A stretch of 45,105 nucleotides of DNA from Candidatus Aminicenantota bacterium (GTDB taxonomy: Bacteria; Acidobacteriota; Aminicenantia; UBA2199). The notes under the pieces were generated by a model. That model was not told the DNA's origin. It made no database searches and saw only the letters and a program-made list of their open reading frames with translations. The DNA is taken from positions 1 through 45,105 of the forward strand of contig JAPKZK010000053.1 of the NCBI GenBank assembly GCA_026393835.1, written 5' to 3'. Every line of letters starts with the position of its first letter. Position 1 is the stretch's first letter. The translations under genes were made by a program, and so were the position numbers. Positions 41,740 to 45,105 of this stretch are shown one piece after another.

Positions 41740-41876
41740 ATTTTTGCAGTATGGACAGCCGGATCGCTTAACCCGGTGGAATGCATTAGCAGATAATCTT
41801 ATCGGCAGGTTAAGCGCCGCGCAAAAAAATCCTGCCTTGCTTGTTTAAAAAATAGGAGGTTAACGGGGTCTATCTC

Positions 41877-41905
41877 TTGACATTTTGTCAAAAAGATAAT
41901 ACACT
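41877..41905 (+). promoter_or_regulatory. Sigma-70-type promoter of S1-domain gene
   Basis: TTGACA (-35), 17-base spacer, TACACT (-10, 4 of 6). The -35 box is part of TTGAC-N5-GTCAA, a possible operator. Start codon 65 bases downstream. Confidence 0.5.
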
Positions 41906-41969
41906 GTGCATCTCAGGTATTAAAATTTAAAAAAAAACCTAAAAAAGGTTGAGCAGCAAGGTAAAGTAG

Positions 41970-43217
41970 ATGGCTAATATGAAGAAACAGAGACCGAGTA
42001 AACAGGATGATCATCATAAGCGAGAAATCAGTGATGAGAGTTTTGCGCAATTAATGGAAGAGTCTTTTAAACCAGCCCGTTCCATGCAGGTGGGCGATGA
42101 GATCCAGGCCGCCGTGATCGGTTTTGATAACGACAACATTTTCCTGGACCTGGGGACGCGGTTAGACGGCATGTTGAGGCGCCGCGATTTATCGGAAAAA
42201 GAGAATAAGAAAATCGCCGAAGGTCAGACCCTCACCGTGTATGTAACCGGCAGGGGCGAAGGAATATGGATGTGCTCCACACGTGTCGGCGGCGGGGATA
42301 CCGGGGGCGATGATACCCATCACGGCGCGGCCCTGTCGGCCCTGGAAGACGCCTTCAACCGAAATATTCCCGTCGAAGGAAAAATCACCGGCATCAGCAG
42401 GGGCGGTTTCGAGGTTCACGTCATGGGCCTGCAAGCCTTTTGCCCGCTGTCCCAGATCGATAAGCACTACTGTGACAATCCCGATGCACACCTGAACAAA
42501 ATCTATACCTTCGAGATCATCGAATTTAAAGAGGAAGGCCCCAATATCGTTCTCAGCAGGCGTGAGCACCTGGCGCATGAAGAGAAAAAACGGGTGGAAG
42601 TACTATGGCAGCAAGTGGAAGAAGGCGCGGTTTATCAAGGAACAGTCGCGGCAGTACGGGAGTTTGGCGCTTTCGTGGATATCGGGGGCATCGAGGGGCT
42701 TTTACATATTTCGGAAATCGCCTATGAACGCATTAATAATGCGGCCGATGTGGTGAGTGTGGGACAGAAACTGGATGTGGTGGTCAAAAGCATTGACCGC
42801 CAGAATAGAAAACTCTCCCTCAGCGCGAAATCCCTCCTGGTAGACCCCTGGAAAGAGGCCGTCAAGAAGCTTATAATCGGCGGCGAGTACCAGGGCAAAA
42901 TCGTGCGCATGAAAACCTACGGCGCTTTCGTGGAACTCTTCCCCGGGGTAGACGGCATGATCCATATCTCCCGCCTGGGCACCGACCGGCGCCACCAACA
43001 CCCCAAAGAAGTGGTGAATATCGGCGATACCGTCGCCGTCCGCGTAATCGAAATCGATGAACAAAACCGGAAAATTTCCCTCACCATGGAAAAAGAAGAA
43101 CTCGATTACAGCGCCGACATGGAACGACTGAAGAAAGAACAAGATACGGCGGCGAAAGCTACCCCGTCCGATATATCTAATGCCGTTGACGAGGCAATGA
43201 ATCAAGATAAGAAGTAA
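41970..43217 (+). CDS. S1 RNA-binding domain protein (ribosomal protein S1-like)
   Basis: 415 residues, four S1 (OB-fold) domains at about 40-100, 120-195, 210-280 and 295-370. The third and fourth are canonical (GTVAAVREFGAFVDIGGIEG, then KIVRMKTYGAFVELFPGVDG) and end in SLSAKSL/SLTMEKE motifs; the first is degenerate, as in bacterial S1. Length is shorter than the six-domain E. coli S1 and close to the four-domain S1 of Gram-positive bacteria. It probably binds mRNA on the ribosome or acts as a stress RNA-binding protein. Basic N-terminus, charged C-terminus. Confidence 0.85.
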   Translation: MANMKKQRPSKQDDHHKREISDESFAQLMEESFKPARSMQVGDEIQAAVIGFDNDNIFLDLGTRLDGMLRRRDLSEKENKKIAEGQTLTVYVTGRGEGIWMCSTRVGGGDTGGDDTHHGAALSALEDAFNRNIPVEGKITGISRGGFEVHVMGLQAFCPLSQIDKHYCDNPDAHLNKIYTFEIIEFKEEGPNIVLSRREHLAHEEKKRVEVLWQQVEEGAVYQGTVAAVREFGAFVDIGGIEGLLHISEIAYERINNAADVVSVGQKLDVVVKSIDRQNRKLSLSAKSLLVDPWKEAVKKLIIGGEYQGKIVRMKTYGAFVELFPGVDGMIHISRLGTDRRHQHPKEVVNIGDTVAVRVIEIDEQNRKISLTMEKEELDYSADMERLKKEQDTAAKATPSDISNAVDEAMNQDKK

Positions 43218-43313
43218 GCTGTACGCTGTAACTTGCCTGTTCCGCGATTTTTCTCTTCTTTGTTAAGCCTGTTGGCCGGTTAATCTTACTTGCCGTCTTA
43301 CCGGTAACGCCGC
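43218..43313. other. Spacer with repeat-like text
   Basis: Non-coding; contains GCTGTACGCTGTAACTTGCC and CTTGCCTGTTCC words like those at 19240-19320. Nothing else supported. Confidence 0.35.
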
Positions 43314-43472
43314 TTATTCCATACCGGCCGGCATTTCAACCTTTGACTTTGCGGAAGAGGTTGTTCCTGACGGTTCATTGGCCGCTTTTGCTCTTTTGTA
43401 ACCTTCGGATAAAACCAGGATACCGCATTTTTCAAGGTATTGCGGGTTGGGTTTGAATGCTACCACAGCCAC
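43314..43472 (-). CDS. Possible small ORF overlapping the downstream end of an uncharacterised gene
   Basis: 52 codons from GTG at 43472, in another frame of the end of the gene at 43460-44014 (13-base overlap). Encodes VAVVAFKPNPQYLEKCGILV followed by LSEGYKRAKAANEPSG and a Ser/Ala-rich end. Amino-acid composition looks coding (charged, with Pro/Tyr/Cys), but no domain is recognised and the ribosome site is weak. It could also be the frameshifted tail of the upstream gene. Confidence 0.3.
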   Translation of the reverse strand: MAVVAFKPNPQYLEKCGILVLSEGYKRAKAANEPSGTTSSAKSKVEMPAGME

Positions 43473-44014
43473 TTTAAGTAATTTTCTAATCCAAATTGCC
43501 AGTGTCCTCTGAAGTACAGGGCTTTTGCATCTTCGGCTTCGACTACCTTATTGAACGCGGCATCCAATTTTTCAGCGATAAAACCGTACTGGGCGATTCG
43601 GTCCATTATTTTTTTTGTCTTAAGGACGTAGGTATAGAACTCTTTGGACTTTTTCAGCCAGTTGATGGGTTTTCTTTCGGCAGAAGCTTCCGCTGCCAGT
43701 GATTTTAGCGTACTATCCATATCGTCTTTAAATTCCAGCAAGATGATGCCGGAGTAATCCATAAACTGTTCGTGGGCGTATTTGTAAAGGGCATTAAACA
43801 ATGATCCAACGTTGTTCATTTCGGCATGATATTGGATTTGAGCGCTTTCCATCTGCTGGGCAATTTCATGGACATTCAACCCTTCTTCAATTGTGGCGAT
43901 GGAGTAAGTGAAGTGGGACAGCAGGTTCAATGCTTCCACGTCATCTTTAAGACTCTTCAAGACGAGTAACGAATACTCAAGAAAAAATGAAATACTGTAA
44001 CCTAAGATATACAT
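43460..44014 (-). CDS. Uncharacterised helical protein
   Basis: 184 residues, mostly alpha-helical. The N-terminus is hydrophobic (YILGYSISFFLEYSLLVLKSL) and could be a membrane or signal segment. The rest has charged helices, including MDYSGIILLEFKDDMDSTLK and FYTYVLKTKKIMDRIAQYGF, and ends in aromatic WQFGLENYLKWLW. AAGGAGA precedes the ATG. No family recognised. It is downstream of the repeat-containing gene on the same strand. Confidence 0.7.
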   Translation of the reverse strand: MYILGYSISFFLEYSLLVLKSLKDDVEALNLLSHFTYSIATIEEGLNVHEIAQQMESAQIQYHAEMNNVGSLFNALYKYAHEQFMDYSGIILLEFKDDMDSTLKSLAAEASAERKPINWLKKSKEFYTYVLKTKKIMDRIAQYGFIAEKLDAAFNKVVEAEDAKALYFRGHWQFGLENYLKWLW

Positions 44015-44077
44015 GATTAATCTCCTTTGTTAATTTATTTATTTTTATGCTGGTGTAGCTTGCGCTTTTACCTGAGG

Positions 44078-44767
44078 CTATCTCATACGGCTTATAAATA
44101 GATATACACATTCTTGATGGTGAAGAGTTGCAGGCGTCGAGTTCGCACGTGCAGACGTCGAGTTTGCGTCCGCAGGCGTCGAGTTCGCACGTGCAGGCGT
44201 CGAGTTTGCGTCCGCAGGCGTCGAGTTCGTACGTGCAGGCGTTGAGTTTGCAAGAGCAGACGTCGAGTTTGCGTGTGCAGGCATCGAGTTTTCGCACGCA
44301 GGGTTCGAGTTCGCACGTGCAAGGGTTGAAGTTGTGCGTGCAGGCGTCGAGTTTGTGTATGCAGTATCCGTGTATGATTTCCCCGGCCTCGCGTTTGACC
44401 GTGCCGGGGCTGTATTTTGTCCCTCGGGGGATGAGACCTCATGCCCGGAAGCCGAAGGTGAGGTTGTTTTATCCGCGTAAGACCATTTTAGGGCTGTATC
44501 CGATTCAACCCTCTCCCGGTTTTGTTTTGATGTAAGGCCCGGTGATTTGTGCAGTGGACCGGTGATGATTGCCTTTGCCGGGAAATTTTTCAGCGCCCAA
44601 CCATTTTGATTAACTGGTCCCGGAAACATCGCAGACCATAATGGGGCCATATTCCCAGTCGCCGATGTTGGCAGAATAACCACTGATACTAATTTTGATT
44701 TGAATCTGCATACGGGACTCGCACCATTTAAGACCGAATATTCTTTTAATAATAATTCATTTATCAT
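44078..44767 (-). CDS. Repeat-tailed protein of unknown function
   Basis: 229 residues. Residues 1 to about 130 are unique sequence with no recognised domain (includes MAPLWSAMFPGPVNQNGWAL). Residues about 136-213 are heptapeptide repeats of the TPARANS/TPADANS type, encoded by the 21-bp array at 44130-44360. A sigma-70-type promoter with a 17-base spacer lies just upstream (44790-44818), which supports it as a real gene; the ribosome site is weak. Because the array is open in all frames on this strand, coding of the tail is less certain than the first half. Low-complexity Thr/Pro/Ser-Ala tail suggests an exported or surface linker, but no signal peptide is seen. Confidence 0.55.
   Translation of the reverse strand: MINELLLKEYSVLNGASPVCRFKSKLVSVVILPTSATGNMAPLWSAMFPGPVNQNGWALKNFPAKAIITGPLHKSPGLTSKQNRERVESDTALKWSYADKTTSPSASGHEVSSPEGQNTAPARSNARPGKSYTDTAYTNSTPARTTSTLARANSNPACENSMPAHANSTSALANSTPARTNSTPADANSTPARANSTPADANSTSARANSTPATLHHQECVYLFISRMR
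44130..44360. repeat. 21-bp tandem repeat, 11 units
   Basis: Eleven units of 21 bases, each starting GCAG and containing (G/A)CGTCGAGTT, with a variable last seven bases. The first five alternate between TCGCACGT- and TGCGTCC-type endings, giving a 42-bp super-repeat; later units are more degenerate. Multiple of three, so frames stay open. Confidence 0.95.
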
Positions 44768-44789
44768 TTATTTACCTAACTGGAAATCG

Positions 44790-44818
44790 ACTATACCATA
44801 AATTAATCTGAATGGCAA
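44790..44818 (-). promoter_or_regulatory. Sigma-70-type promoter of repeat-tailed gene
   Basis: Minus strand TTGCCA, 17-base spacer, TATAGT. Start codon 23 bases after the -10 box, so a very short leader. Confidence 0.55.
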
Positions 44819-44909
44819 GTAAAAAAATTTTTTTATTATTTTTTTGATAACAGGCGCTGGAATTGTTCTAAGATGCATTCTGAAAAATAATCTCAGAAGA
44901 TTTCATCCC

Positions 44910-44924
44910 TCCCACAAAGTGGGA
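44910..44924. terminator. Small hairpin TCCCAC-AAA-GTGGGA
   Basis: 6-bp inverted repeat 15 bases beyond the stop of the truncated gene at the window end. No U-run, so only a weak terminator candidate. Confidence 0.35.
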
Positions 44925-44938
44925 AATTGAAGCTTGGC

Positions 44939-45105
44939 TTAATCGATTTTATCGGCGCCGGCTTTGGCTTTCTTTCTTTTGATGTTTTCCCGGATGATCT
45001 CTCTATCATCGTATATGGTTCTATTGACGCAAGTCAGGACAGTGGACCGTAAATGGATCGAATGTTCCATTAGCCAGGCAACTTTCTCAATGGTATCCAC
45101 CTCAT
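44939..45105 (-). CDS. C-terminal end of a gene that continues past the window
   Basis: 55 codons open from the window edge to TAA at 44939. The tail reads EVDTIEKVAWLMEHSIHLRS, then TVLTCVNRTIYDDREIIREN and a basic end IKRKKAKAGADKID. Helical and basic. No domain is recognisable from this fragment. Confidence 0.5.
   Translation of the reverse strand, partial: EVDTIEKVAWLMEHSIHLRSTVLTCVNRTIYDDREIIRENIKRKKAKAGADKID

Noticed and set aside
44128..44535. Plus-strand open frame through the 21-bp array
   Set aside because: Open only because the repeat has no stops; no ribosome site or promoter on that strand, while the minus strand has a promoter.
44905..44935. Single CRISPR-like repeat (CCCTCCCAC...GTGGGAAATTGAAGC)
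   Set aside because: Only one copy, no spacers, no cas genes. The hairpin explains the look.

Overview
Gram-negative-type bacterial DNA of middling GC content. The Gram-negative reading rests on a PagP-like outer-membrane barrel, Sec-exported proteins and a DsbD-like domain. No rRNA, tRNA or marker gene fixes the lineage. An Acidobacteriota/Aminicenantota-like relative is only a guess from gene content and the repeat-rich spacers.

Positions 1-15,800 form a defence and toxin-antitoxin island. Its core is a family of minus-strand giant proteins built as calcineurin-like metallophosphoesterase, NACHT/STAND NTPase and C-terminal formylglycine-generating-enzyme (FGE)/C-type-lectin domain. Two copies are intact (386-3766 and 6520-9870). 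A third is a deletion remnant (4897-5207). The last codons of the two intact genes differ by 14 substitutions, all at codon positions 1 or 2 of codons ending in C or T. They are set in otherwise identical DNA that runs past the stop codon into an inverted repeat. This is the signature of a diversity-generating retroelement (DGR) that mutates AAC/AAT template codons. No reverse transcriptase or template repeat is visible here, so the DGR would act from elsewhere. The proposal is an NLR-like immune receptor with a retroelement-diversified sensor tip. Around it lie a HEPN/MNT pair, an Rpn-type nuclease, an antitoxin/PIN pair, and an adenine methyltransferase next to a PD-(D/E)XK-like nuclease.

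Positions 10,877-22,780 hold mostly minus-strand envelope and lipid genes: a GT4 glycosyltransferase, a FAD-dependent UDP-galactopyranose-mutase-like protein, a WecA/MraY-type phosphosugar transferase, a GT2, an alpha-oxoamine synthase close to serine palmitoyltransferase, a DsbD-like exported domain, a creatininase-family hydrolase and a sugar-nucleotidyltransferase-like protein. A second MNT/HEPN pair follows at 23,707-24,407, flanked by inverted AT-rich repeats.

Positions 24,650-32,960 look like a self-contained sigma-54 regulon. A periplasmic tandem solute-binding protein, a hybrid histidine kinase, a REC-kinase and a sigma-54 activator form one overlapping operon. Three well-spaced -24/-12 promoters precede that operon and two small exported, Lys/Ala-rich proteins on either side of it.

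Positions 33,057-45,105 carry a PagP-like acyltransferase, a GT2, a RAYT-transposase remnant with REP-like hairpins, and a five-gene operon. Four of those genes match the glycolytic route to hydroxymalonyl-ACP, without the O-methyltransferase. The fifth is a DAHP synthase/chorismate mutase fusion. PspC, a GT39-type membrane protein, a four-domain S1 protein, two uncharacterised minus-strand genes, an 11-unit 21-bp tandem repeat and the end of a truncated gene complete the window. Many spacers carry short degenerate tandem motifs that recur across the window.
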